Source of the DNA: Mansonella perstans
Taxonomy: Eukaryota; Nematoda; Chromadorea; Rhabditida; Onchocercidae
Assembly (NCBI GenBank): GCA_037074765.1
Contig: JBAMDO010000437.1
Coordinates: 1-19,933, forward strand
Length of the DNA stretch: 19,933 nt
Direction of reading: 5' to 3'
The position numbers and the translations under genes were made by a program. Below, piece after piece: positions 9,301 through 19,610 of this stretch (position 1 is the stretch's first letter; each line of letters begins with the position of its first letter). The notes below the pieces were generated by a model. It did not search any database. It saw only the letters and a list, made by a program, of their open reading frames with translations, and had not been told where the DNA came from.

Positions 9301-12172
9301 CGCATATAAAACTGACCTATATTTCTTGCATTAGCAGTATCTATTGCAAGAACTATAGGTCAGTTTTATATGCGTAACATTAGCAGTATCTAGTCCGAAA
9401 TTAATTTATTACCAAATCTTTTGAAAAAATTACAATATAAGTGATCAATTCAATAAATTTATGCAAGCGATCAAATTAATTAACATTTAATAAATCAAAC
9501 TTTACTTTGTTTCATTCTTTCGGCTTCAATCTGTTGCTGTAGCAGAGCAATCTGTGTCCTACAATGTAGTGCAAATTCTTGATGTTGCTGTTCATAACCT
9601 TTATAAGTTGCAAGTAATTGTGCATGAATTTCCGTTGCTTTTTTCGCATATTCTGCTTGCTGTGCATTTTTCCAGTTTTGATATAACAACAATGGATTTC
9701 GCAGTTGCTGAAAATTCTATTAAACAATTCATTGTTATTTCAAATATCTCATAATGTACGATAAAAATTTTACGAAGTGTTACCGTGCTATGCTACGGTC
9801 ATAATGTTACATCATTCAGAAAGACGATTTCAAAGTCTTCACCGTTTTACCAATACTAAATACTACACAGTATTACTGGTCTAATTTAAGCAATCGTTAT
9901 CATCAGACACAAAACATACCTTATAACAACCATCATCAAAATATTTGTGACCTTCCCAAACACCAATCAATTTTTCTAATTTTTCATTCACAACCGCTTC
10001 TTTAACACCTTGAGCTGTGAAAGCATAAAGTTGTGGTACATATCGCGAAAGCATTTGTCGGATTGCATCCAACTTTTTCCGCTGGCTAAATTAAGACAAC
10101 TGGCCTTTCAATAAATAAAGATGCAAACTTTGCGATTTAAAACGACAACAATAATAAGAATTTAGCAAGTTCAGATTAGCAAACTGATTGATGTGATTGT
10201 TCCAAAGATTTCTAACTTTAAATGAAATAATAATTTTACACTTATTCAAAATAGATTGATGAAGTAATAGTCTAAGGTCTTAAGGAAAAATCTAATACGA
10301 CTTTAACGAACGTGTGCAAGTACAAAGTTGAATAAGACATATTTTACAAAAGCAAAGTACTAGCGAATTTCGGATTTCTTAAAAGACTGGAATTTTAAAC
10401 AAGTTTAAGAACTGGATATGTTAGTAATTCTCACCAATGATGGGCCCAATCGTTTATTAAATATAAAATATGAAGTTTGAATTGCTCGGTAGCACGTGGC
10501 TCCTTCACTCGGTATAGTAGATACATCAGTATAGCTTCACGCAGGCGATCAGTTGTACATTTCTCGAATATCCACTTTTTACTGTTCTAAAAAAAATGAA
10601 CAAAATGATGGAGCTTAAATATAATTTTAAAGTTTAAAGTTCGGAATTTTGAACATAATGAAGTTCCAATAAATAACAACTGGAATTTCATTGCAAGTAA
10701 AAAAATATGCGCTAAATTGCAACTCACCGAGATAACATCCTTACTACAATGGCCACTGAGTTGATCGAGCATTTTCGAAAGAGGTTCAACATCCAAAGAG
10801 ACCTGCTCACATATGGATGCAATTTTGTCTGCTTCAGCCTTTTCGATAGCTATCGCGAGTTGAGCCTAAAATCACAGATAGAACAATTTTCAACAAATTT
10901 CAGAGAGAAGGAATACTGAGATGTAAATACACAAAAGCACCAGCAAAAATTTGACTGATGCAATTATTATGAGGAACTGGAAGAGAAAAATACAGAAATA
11001 TATAGAAATCACATTAATGTCGGGATATGTATTGCTATTGTACCGAATGATAAATGTGCTGAGTTTCATCATAACACCAATTCTAACATTAAACTTATCT
11101 TCAAAAGCAATCAGTACCTCTTTTTGCAATTCAATTGACTCAAATTGGGCTCTTAAATTTGCCTCACTATCAGCAATCTGTTGGTTGAAAGTTGCAATTT
11201 GGCCCAATGCTGCATTTGTGTCAAATTGTGGTACTGGTAAAGTTGGTGGAAGAGGCAAACCTGTAGGCGGATTTCCATCATTTACTGAAATCATAAAATA
11301 AGGCAGTTGATGAAGCAATAATAGATCCGCTAAGCAAAAAAAAAAAAAAAAGACTTGCGAATTGTTTATTAAAATATAAACCATTACAGAAATTATCAGG
11401 CAGCCATTAAATCTCAAAAAGAATAGAAATAAAGAGATTCCGAAACTTGAATTTTGTTTCAGTAAACAAACGAAGGGATTTATCCAACTAAATTACTGCT
11501 CACATGTAATAGTGTAGATGTGAGGAATAATTAGTTCCATCTTTCATCCTTTAAAACTTTTGTTCCTATATTTTTCACACTTAGAAATAAGAAAAAAATG
11601 AGTGCTTTATAAGGAAAATTTTTGTTTACAAAAAATATAAATTTAGTATATATGTGAATAAAGACTACGAAATTGTAATCATAAAAATTTACCTCAATTC
11701 ATTTGTATTCAGCTAAAACACTCAATGAAAAAAACTAAAAAATTATTGATAAATTTTTTACACTTTTGAATTTCTTGCATCACTCGGAAACGATAGTAAT
11801 CTGCAAATTCGCCACCGTATAAAAAAGCAAAACGTGGATCACCGTATTGTTTAGCTCTTGTACGTTCCTCAAATTCCAAACCATTTTTGGCTACAAATTC
11901 TGCTAAACGATCAATGACATTTCGTGAATCTTCGTCTTCTGAAATGATTGTGAGAGAAAAAAAAAATTAATAAAATCCATTCAAAATTGTAAAGTTCAAA
12001 TTTAAATTTAAGCTTTTTCATATCTTATGGTAAAGTTTTTTAAAGGATTAATTTTTTATTGCAACAATCATAAGAAAAGTGAGAAGTGAAGGAGAGATAA
12101 AATAAATACTGGGATATTTTTACCTGGTGCCCGTGGTATCGTTGTTGAACTTAATACTGGTGTACCAAGCAT
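6398..12172 (-). CDS. CHERP: CHERP: SURP-CID-G-patch splicing factor (calcium homeostasis ER protein)
   Basis: Sixteen exons, all phase-consistent: 12172-12124, 11938-11762, 11284-11118, 10865-10728, 10586-10435, 10085-9920, 9707-9506, 9217-8996, 8679-8504, 8339-8253, 8125-8007, 7846-7664, 7289-7128, 7057-6923, 6757-6652, 6544-6398. They join to 2388 nt, 795 residues; the human protein is about 916. Domains: SURP at about residues 18-76 (FAFLYGGEFADYYRFR); an RNA polymerase II CTD-interacting domain at about 132-283 (LINDWAHHCQRKK; GYFDD-like KYFDDG); a Gln-rich helix at 284-351; a Pro-rich linker at 353-425; a conserved block at about 494-575 (YYELPAGM, LPPPIPPTERLL, DGWERHALFEYY); an Arg/Ser-rich region at about 608-700; and a G-patch at about 720-770 (LLAKMGWQGGGLGADRQG, GGDVRDTMDQFRGVG). 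In other animals CHERP is a nuclear U2 snRNP-associated factor acting with SR140/U2SURP and RBM17 in alternative splicing. An ER calcium role was proposed earlier. The start ATG gives MLGTPVLSS. The exon-10 donor is ambiguous by 6 nt (8253 or 8247). Confidence 0.95.
9301..9374. repeat. Near-perfect 30-bp-arm inverted repeat in CHERP intron 7
   Basis: The left arm 9301-9330 (CGCATATAAAACTGACCTAT...) and right arm 9345-9374 are reverse complements with a single mismatch in 30 bases, separated by a 14-base loop (9331-9344). The structure is wholly intronic, between CHERP exons 7 and 8. The 15-base string CATTAGCAGTATCTA, which forms the loop, recurs exactly just outside the right arm at 9378-9392. 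No protein-coding capacity is visible. It could be a fold-back element remnant, a product of template switching, or the source of a small-RNA hairpin. The almost complete pairing is unusual for an animal microRNA precursor. Confidence 0.85.
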
Positions 12173-12615
12173 AATTCATAGAAATTGATTTGTATTCTTT
12201 AGAATATAATAAAACCTATAAATAATACATATCCATATCCTTAGCTATAAAATAATCTCGCGGGAAATACCATTAGTTGTCACGATAAAAATCACCACAT
12301 CTGAACAAAAATTATATAAGTAAGGCCGAACCACAGAATCTCCCACTCTACTGGTGGCCGGCCCAGGTTTTGCAAAGTCTTGAAAATGGGAATATCAGTT
12401 GATTAGAGTAAATGATGGATATGAATCGATCATTGATAGGTTATCATCTAAACTTATGAGGGTTTGAGGCTTTAGGCTATTACAGAGAAAGCCTGAAACA
12501 AAGGAGAAATGTAGTTTATTTATGTACAATAAGAATATCACTATAATGATTTTATTGAAATTAAGATAGAGAGAGATTCATTCCGCTCTATTTATTATTA
12601 GTATCCTGGAATAAA
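12173..12615. promoter_or_regulatory. Divergent promoter region between CHERP and CCT4
   Basis: Only 443 bp separate the two divergent start codons, so both promoters must lie here or overlap the 5' exons, unless there are upstream non-coding exons. Two short GC-richer patches stand out in the AT-rich context. TCTCGCGGGAAAT at 12256-12268 carries TTTCCCGC on the minus strand, the core of an E2F-type site. CTGGTGGCCGGCCCAGG lies at about 12350-12366. No TATA box can be distinguished in sequence this rich in A and T. The function of these sites is inferred from motif resemblance only. Confidence 0.55.
12600..12601 (+). promoter_or_regulatory. Possible 5' splice-acceptor (trans-splicing) site of CCT4
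   Basis: TTTATTATTAG ends at 12601, 14 bases before the CCT4 ATG. This is the usual distance for a nematode spliced-leader acceptor, or alternatively the 3' end of an upstream non-coding intron. A comparable but weaker candidate for CHERP (TTCTAAAG on the minus strand, AG at 12198-12197) lies 25 bases before its ATG. The spliced-leader gene itself is not in the window. Confidence 0.3.
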
Positions 12616-15600
12616 ATGGCAAAAACAACAATCGTTTCACCTGGAAAAACTCCGTCACTTAATTTTAAGGTATGTCTTTTTCTGTCACTTAATTTTAAGG
12701 TATATCTTTTTCCGTCACTTAATTTTAAGGTATATCTTTTTTTGTAATATTTATCAATTGTTGTGATAAATGATATGCAAATAAGGTTAGGATTAAATAT
12801 ATACCATTTAGGCATCATACCTGAATATTGATTGAAAGTTAGTGAGTGAGGAAGAGAAAAAACAGAATGGCAAGATAAATTATGTAATTGCTAATAAAAA
12901 TGATCAATAATCACTTAGTCATTGGAAAATACTGCGAATATTCAAATATAATGATAGTTGTAAAGTAATCATATGTCAAATATGGGTTTAATTAAGTTAA
13001 TTAGATTAATTATTATCTAATTACTAATTACTACCGAATGAATTATAATTAATTACTATCTAATATCTAATAATGATGGTCGAATTTTAGCTATGTTCAG
13101 ATTTTATGTCATAGCAAATTTCTTCCACAAATGTTCCATCAAATATAGACTTTAAATCATTAATTTAGACTTTAATTCATGTTTCAATTATAGGATAAGG
13201 ATAAACCAGATTCTGTACGAACTAGTAATATCATTGCAGCAAAAGCTGTTGCCGATGCAATTAGGACAAGTTTAGGACCCAAAGGTTGGTAGACCATTTC
13301 AATTTTCAATCAAGAATGTGCTAGTTTCTTTGTAAAGACTAGAAAAAAAAAACTTGAATTGTTTGCTAGTTATAATTCCTGAATTTATTAGAAATTGTAT
13401 TTCATATCAGGAATGGATAAGATGATTGAAACGGGAAAAGGTGAAGTAACAATTACAAACGATGGCGCAACAATTTTAAAGCAAATGAGTGTTATACATC
13501 CTGCAGCTAAAATGGTGAGTTTTGTAGAAATTATTAGAAAGATTTCAAAATTTTTTTTACAATCTTATTATCTTTCATCTCCGAAATATTTTTTGCTGAT
13601 ATTTTGTCAAATATCATTGATTAATTGAGTTAAATTATTGATGAGTCCAAAATTTTTTTATATTGTCGGATAAGGTCAAATAGTTTAATTGATTGAGAAT
13701 TTCATATTCTAATTGAAATATCTGATAGAATTAAAAAGCTGTCAATTAAAATACTATTTTGGGATTGTTGGACGAATTGATGCTTGACCTTGTAAGGAAC
13801 TTTGTAAGATTGTAGCTAATATTTAGCTATCGAAAGTTATGATAGAAAAAAGAATTAACTTAGGGCCGTATTGTTAGACCAGCATATTTGTTAATTGATA
13901 TCCCGATTAATTCAACATATTGTTGCGATAAATTGATGGAGAGTGCTTTTACTTTTAGCTTGTCGAACTATCGAAAGCGCAGGATATTGAAGCTGGTGAT
14001 GGAACTACAACAGTTGTTGTTATTGCCGGTGCACTACTTGGTGGTGCAGAGAAATTGTTGAACAAAGGTGATTTGATTATATTGATAATTCTGGACGAAA
14101 AGACTAAAAAAAAAGAAGGAAATGTGGAGTTGAAGATAAAAAAATTTTTAATTCTTTTACCATTTATGTTTGAAATTCTGTTAGGATAGAACAGTAGCAG
14201 TATTATTCAATGAAAGAGATTACTTTAGGAATTCATCCGACCACGATTTCGGAGAGTTTCCAGCGTGCTTCAGTGCAGGCCGAAAAGATCCTGGAATCAA
14301 TGGCTTCATCTGTTGATCTCGATAACGATGACCAACTTGCAAAAATTGCTGCAACTAGTTTGAATTCCAAAGTAATTATTTTTATATTTCACTAATTTAT
14401 TTTCCAAAAGTTATTTCGTGTATTCATTAATTTCTTATATTCACTGATGGGTTTATGGTTTTCATGATTTTGAAAAAATAAATTTGTCGAAATTATAATT
14501 CAGCTTTGTGGTATAAAAAAGACTTGGACATTTGAAGATATTTCGAGGTGTATTAAATTTATCATGAGACCTTTCTGAAATGGTTTTCTTTTTTAGGTTG
14601 TATCCCAGCATTCATGGTTGCTTGCACCAATGGCAGTGAATGCTATCAAAAAGGTATTTTTTAATTAGGTGCTATCTACATATTTTTTTTGGGATGAATT
14701 GTTAATTCGTCTCTGTTGGTATGTGGAATTTTGCAAATTTAGATTATTAATGCGGATGAAAATAACGTTGATTTGCGGATGATTAAAATCGTGAAAAAAG
14801 TGGGCGAAACTGTTGAAGAATCTCGTCTGGTAGATGGCGCACTTATTGATCAGCGTTCTATGGGACGTGGTGGTCCAACTCGTGTTGAAAAAGCTCAAAT
14901 TGGACTAATTCAGTTTCAGCTCAGTCCTCCGAAAACTGATGTGTGTTTTCTTTTTCCACAGTATTTCAGTAGCTTTTACTGTCTGTATTTCACTGCTTGT
15001 TGGTAGATTATTTTGGAATTTCACTGGTTTCTAACAAAATCATTTCAGATGGAAAATCAAGTTATCTTGTCCGATTACACTCAAATGGATCGAGCTTTAA
15101 AGGAAGAGCGAACATATTTGCTTGATTTGTGCAAGCAAATCAAGAAAGCGGGATGTAATGTTTTACTTATACAGAAAAGCATTCTCAGGTATTTTAAAGT
15201 TGTTTCTTGTGTGAAATAAAACTTTGAGGGCTTGAAAACCGTAGATAGAGATTAGGCTTAACCGATAACAGTAAGCTAAAATACTGAAGAGCTACTTCAC
15301 ACAAGTCCTCAATGCTTGAAGTAGAAAGTGCTTTTGGCAGTGTTTTTAAATTGTGTGCGTGTTCAATCCAGTATTAATCCATGGTTCTGATAGAATTTTA
15401 AGTGATGAAAAGAGGCGAAAACATTTGCATTTTTATTTTCAGTTCGAATTTTAAGTTCTTTGATTAGACTTTCATGCTCGGATGTTGCATTTATTTTTTC
15501 ATCAAATAATATTTGTTAAAGAGACGCGGTGAATGAGATGTCTTTGCATTTTTTGGCAAAAATGAAGATAATGGTAGTGAAAGATATCGAAAGAGAAGAT

Positions 15601-17229
15601 ATTGAATTTTACTCTCGCATTCTCGGTTGTCGTCCCGTTGCATCAATCGACCACTTTGTACCCGAAGCATTAGGTTCTGCAGATCTTGTTGAGCAGATTT
15701 CAACAGGAGGAGATGAAAAAATTATTCAAGTAAAGTGTTTACATATTTCCTTAATCCCTAGTGCATCGAAACTTATTTCTAAAGTTTTGGGATAAGACAG
15801 CAAGATGAAATCCTATTATTTATCATATCTGTTGCATTATGTCACTTGAAGAATTAAATTTGTGCATCTGAGGCAAATTAGTTAAAATCGATTTCCAGGT
15901 TACTGGTGTTCAAAATCCTGGCCAAGCAGTTTCAGTTTTAATTCGTGGTTCTAACAAATTAGTATTGGAAGAAGCAGAACGATCAATGCATGATGCGCTT
16001 TGCGTTATACGATGTTTGGTAAAAAAGAGAGCCCTCCTTCCCGGTTTGTCAAAATAATTAACATTGATTTTTCATCAATTTGATTTTCAACCAGTAATTT
16101 TTGTGTTGTCTAGAGAGAAAATCTTTCGATTATAGCAATCTATATATTGTTTTGGATATCTATAGTATTTCTTTTTCAACTGTAACATAATAATCTATGT
16201 TTTTCGGTTTATTCTCACCGTTTCGCTTTAGGAGGTGGCGCACCTGAAATGGAAGTAGCAGTGCAGCTGCGCCAATTAGCACAGGAAAGAGCTGGTGCTG
16301 AACAGTACTGCTGGAGAGTTCGTTTTAATACTTTCATTTTTTACGAAATTTCATAATGCATAAAACAAAGTTCCTTATTAATGTAAAAGCAAATATGTCA
16401 GTAATTTAGGTTCTAGAAATGTTTTTTATGGTTTTTGTAACAAAAGAATGATAAATAAAGTTTCACATATGATATTTTGTTTCCACTGATTTATTTTTAG
16501 GCTTTTGCGGATGCTCTGGAACAGGTTCCTTATACATTAGCTGAAAATGCTGGTTTGAATCCAATAGCAACGGTTACCGAATTGCGCACTCAGCACGCTA
16601 ATGGCAAGAAAAATCATGGAGTAAATGTTCGCAAGGTTAATTTATTTATATACTCTTTAGAAAGACTTTTGTTCTTTTCTTTATTAATTTCTGTTTTCTA
16701 TATAATAGGCAGTTTCAATACATCAGTCTTATTTTACTTAGAGAACTCTCATAAATTAGCTCTCTCAAGTTTACTGCTTTTTATAGGGTTATGTTACTGA
16801 TATCAGAGAAGAAAATGTACTACAACCGCTTTTGGTATCGTCTTCAGCAATTAAACAAGCTGCTGAATGTGTTCGTTGTATTCTCAAAATTGACGACATT
16901 GTAAGTTTGTTATTTTGATTAATGATTTTTGCTAAACATTTTCATAATTTTCTTATGAAGCATAAGTTCCTGAATTTATAGTTCGCAGCCGAGTTGTTTA
17001 TTATATAAAGGTTGTCCTTTTCAGTTTTATTTTTGCTTTTTTTCACCTGCTGCTAAAGATATCGCAAAAATTGTCTTCCACACATTCTTTTAATATAGTC
17101 TCGCAAAAATTTCCCGTAAAATCATATTTTTTTGTGCCACTATGTTGTACTCGGGTGTTGGAGAAGGTCCAAGTAGAGCAATTTAAATAATTAATAAAGT
17201 TTGTCTTGCAGGTGTTGGCTGTTCGTTAA
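12616..17229 (+). CDS. cct-4: CCT4, T-complex protein 1 subunit delta (TRiC/CCT chaperonin)
   Basis: Fourteen phase-consistent exons: 12616-12669, 13194-13284, 13411-13514, 13959-14067, 14229-14371, 14597-14653, 14743-14940, 15049-15188, 15522-15729, 15899-16043, 16232-16317, 16501-16635, 16787-16900, 17212-17229. They join to 1602 nt, 533 residues; human CCT4 has 539. CCT4 is one of eight paralogous subunits of the cytosolic double-ring ATP-dependent chaperonin that folds actin, tubulin and WD-repeat proteins. Visible motifs: the TCP-1 signatures [12 protein letters not shown] and [31 protein letters not shown] with the nucleotide-binding GDGTT at residues 96-100; the apical-domain stretch [43 protein letters not shown]; the equatorial GGGAPE at 417-422; and [17 protein letters not shown]. 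The last exon adds only VLAVR and the stop. All ATPase motifs are intact, so it should be functional. It diverges from CHERP. The exon-1 donor lies in a triplicated 30-bp unit. Confidence 0.98.
12651..12740 (+). repeat. 30-bp unit triplicated across the CCT4 exon-1 splice donor
   Basis: Three head-to-tail copies at 12651-12680, 12681-12710 and 12711-12740 share TC[C/T]GTCACTTAATTTTAAGGTAT[G/A]TCTTTT and differ at two positions only. Each copy contains the last codons of exon 1 (SLNFK) followed by a GT donor, at 12670 (GTATGT), 12700 (GTATAT) and 12730 (GTATAT). The unit is a multiple of three and every copy stays open, so the second and third donors would add 10 or 20 in-frame residues ([20 protein letters not shown]) after Lys18. 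Reading past the third copy meets TAA within six codons. The first donor is the closest to consensus and gives normal CCT4 length. Confidence 0.9.
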
Positions 17230-18261
17230 TAAGACTGCAGCAGTTTTCTGCGCATTTATATCAAATTGTTGTTTCCGTTTTAATCTTTTCTGTTAGCAAT
17301 GTTACAATTTAACTTTGCAATGTTAACTTTTTATAACTTAGCAGTAAATATGTTTTCCGAATGTATTTCTGGAAGTGAAGAAATTTTAAAAATTGTTGAA
17401 ACTTGTCAAGTTTTTTCATCATTCTGCAATCATCCTATTGAAATACTTTGTTTCTTTTCTACCATGTTATATTTTCAATCAGCTAAACTATAAAGAATCC
17501 ATTCCGCAACGGTTATTTATAATTTTATAAATTTTGCTTTGATTTTTGCTTCTACCAAAGACCGCAGTGTTACTTTCATTTTCCGCTGAATAAATCATTG
17601 GATGAAACGAAGAAGTGGAAATGTTGGCAGTGAGAAATTTGAGCGCAACTATTTCGATGAATTTAGCCGGTCGGTACATAATTTTCATTTTGAACAGCTG
17701 TAAATCCACTTTTTGAATTGATAGTTTAGCAAAAAAAAAGAACCTTATGGCAATGAATTTTAGTACACACAAATAGTTGCTGACAATTACCGCTACGTGA
17801 AACGACTGATATCAAAGTTAAAATTAAAATTATGAATTTTAAAAAGAAAAGCTGAACATTTGAAGAGATAGAAGGAAGATAAAGGAGAAGGATGTCATCT
17901 ATTAAAAGTTTAGAAAAAGGAAATTTTCAAAAATATATTATGCAAAAAAAATCCAATTCATCATTCATTAAGGAAAATGTAAACATTCAAATGATGAAAG
18001 ATTGATTGTGGACAAGTGCAAATTTAGATTGGAATTTAAAAATTTGTTTTCTAAGTTCAGGTTTTTTTTCTTTTTTTTGTTGCATCAATCATTTCAATCG
18101 TTCAATTATATGAGGAATAAACCAAATTTTCCTAACAATTAATTACAAGATGGGATTCAATAATTGAAATTAATAATGGAAATTTTCAGATGACAAAAAA
18201 TAAATACAAATAAATGATCAGAATGCATAAGAAATTCTTATTTACACAAACTTTTTTTCCC
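17230..18261. other. CCT4 3' flank and intergenic region
   Basis: No gene is supported here. The plus-strand frame 17299-17493 and the minus-strand frame 17488-17688 (opening MKIMYRP) are open and compositionally less AT-biased than their surroundings, but match no family I recognise. The sequence then becomes AT-rich up to the stop codon of the convergent minus-strand gene at 18262. The two flanking genes therefore converge on this block with about 1 kb between their stop codons. Confidence 0.6.
17589..17594 (+). terminator. Possible CCT4 poly(A) signal (AATAAA)
   Basis: This is the first canonical AATAAA on the plus strand that I found after the CCT4 stop codon, about 360 bp downstream. 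It would give a 3' UTR of roughly 380 bases. Variant signals nearer the stop cannot be excluded. Confidence 0.3.
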
Positions 18262-19507
18262 TTACAATGTAATTTTGTCAATATTTTCCATCTCAGAAGA
18301 TCGCTGTAAGCATACAGTGAAATCTCCATCTACTTTTAATTCTGCTGAGTGTGTTTTTTCTGAAAAATCAATAATTAATTTTTGTCATTTTTTATTCTTT
18401 AAAATAATATCATTTGATAAATAATAATAATGATAAACTTTTGTTGTAAATTAAAATGTAATGAGAAAATTGACATTTTGCATATTTAATATTAATTTTC
18501 GATTGATAAATTTCTTTGAAAAATAAATGAATAATTTAATAAAATATAAATTTGATCTGATAAAATGCTAATTTGAAAGCATCTACTATTAAAATCCAAA
18601 AAAAGGAATTTTACAATCTAAATTTTATATGTTATATTTTAAATTATTTAAATTTTATAACATCCTCGGCTCAAATATTCATTTTACAAATTTAACACAT
18701 TTTACTTGTTTATTAAATAAAAGTTAAACCTAATACATGCAACCTATTTATTAAATAAAAGTTAAACTTAGTACATGTTGCCTGTTTATTTAATAAAAGT
18801 TAAACTTAATATATGCTACCTGTTTATTAAATAAAAATTAAACTTAACAAATGCTCCTTGTTCATTAAAAGTAAAAGTTAAAAGTTAAAAAAAAAATACA
18901 ACATTATAACAATAAGCAAAACAGTAAAGTAATATATAAAGATGTTTACTTTCACTTTTAACTCATAAAAATAAAGTAAAATAACAATGATTATTACACT
19001 TTTTGTTTAAAAAAATAAATTAGTTCAGATAAACAGGACAAAAAATTTAATTGATAAAATTATTAATTCTTAAATAATTTACCTAAAAATTTCCTGCTGT
19101 CATCAATTTTTGATTTGTCCATTTCCACTGTAGATTGTAAGGATAATTTTGGTGCAAATAACTTTTTAACACCATCATCATCATCATCATCATTACCTGT
19201 TTTAATATTGAATTGCAATTTATTGTTTATTTCGAAAAAGATTTTACAAATGAAATAAAGAATAACTTGTTTATTAATTTGTTAGAATAACTTGTCTCGA
19301 TCTTTTTATTTTTATTTCTGTTTCTTTTTTTCGATTTTAAATTATTTATCATTCGGATTTTTTAATTACTGTAAACAAAAAAAATTAAACCAGCTATTTG
19401 TGCAACAGTTTTTTGTTCCTTGTATGCTTCAATCCAATTACTTTCCAAATCTTCATTAGCACAATTCTGATAGAATTTTATGGCAGAAAGCATTTCGCTT
19501 GAACCAG
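18262..19507 (-). CDS. Unrecognised protein, last three exons (5' part outside window)
   Basis: Three minus-strand exons join with matching phases: 19507-19391, 19196-19083 and 18359-18262, ending in TAA. They encode about 108 C-terminal residues. The first segment is a helical-looking acidic stretch (SSEMLSAIKFYQNCANEDLE, then WIEAYKEQKTVAQIAG). A run of six aspartates follows (NDDDDDDG, encoded by a GAT repeat), then KKLFAPKLSLQSTVEMDKSK, and the tail ends in DGDFTVCLQRSSEMENIDKITL. Splice sites: acceptors TTGATAG, AAAACAG and TTTTCAG; donors GTTTAA (weak) and GTAAAT. The last intron is 723 bp and contains a tandem array. The first exon enters in phase 1, so more exons lie upstream; one candidate is a 28-nt exon at 19804-19777. 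No domain or family is recognised, and there are no membrane segments or signal peptide in the visible part. The regular codon content and three consistent junctions argue for a real gene. Confidence 0.65.
18705..18871. repeat. 38-bp tandem array, four copies plus a partial
   Basis: Copies start at 18705, 18743, 18781 and 18819, each exactly 38 bp, followed by a truncated fifth from 18857. The consensus is about CCTGTTTATTAAATAAAAGT followed by TAAACTTAATACATGCTA. Copies differ by a few substitutions and no indels, so the array is moderately old but has kept a constant period. TTTATTAAATAAA inside the unit is nearly palindromic and supplies AATAAA on both strands. The array lies in the last intron of the unrecognised minus-strand gene. 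Confidence 0.9.
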
Positions 19508-19610
19508 CTATCAAAAAATATATATATATAAACAAATTTTTGAAATTTAAAGTGCATCATGTAATTACTCAAAGTTCTTGCACTAATTCATCATATTAAT
19601 AAATTAATCG

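Noticed and set aside
10951..11301. 116-residue plus-strand frame
   Set aside because: Antisense shadow of CHERP exon 3 and its flanking introns.
12588..12818. Minus-strand frame with three [14 protein letters not shown] repeats
   Set aside because: It is the antisense of the CCT4 exon-1 triplication; the sense strand explains it.
17299..17493. 64-residue plus-strand frame downstream of the CCT4 stop as a further CCT4 exon
   Set aside because: CCT4 is already full length with the expected C-terminus ...KIDDIVLAVR; this frame shows no chaperonin similarity.
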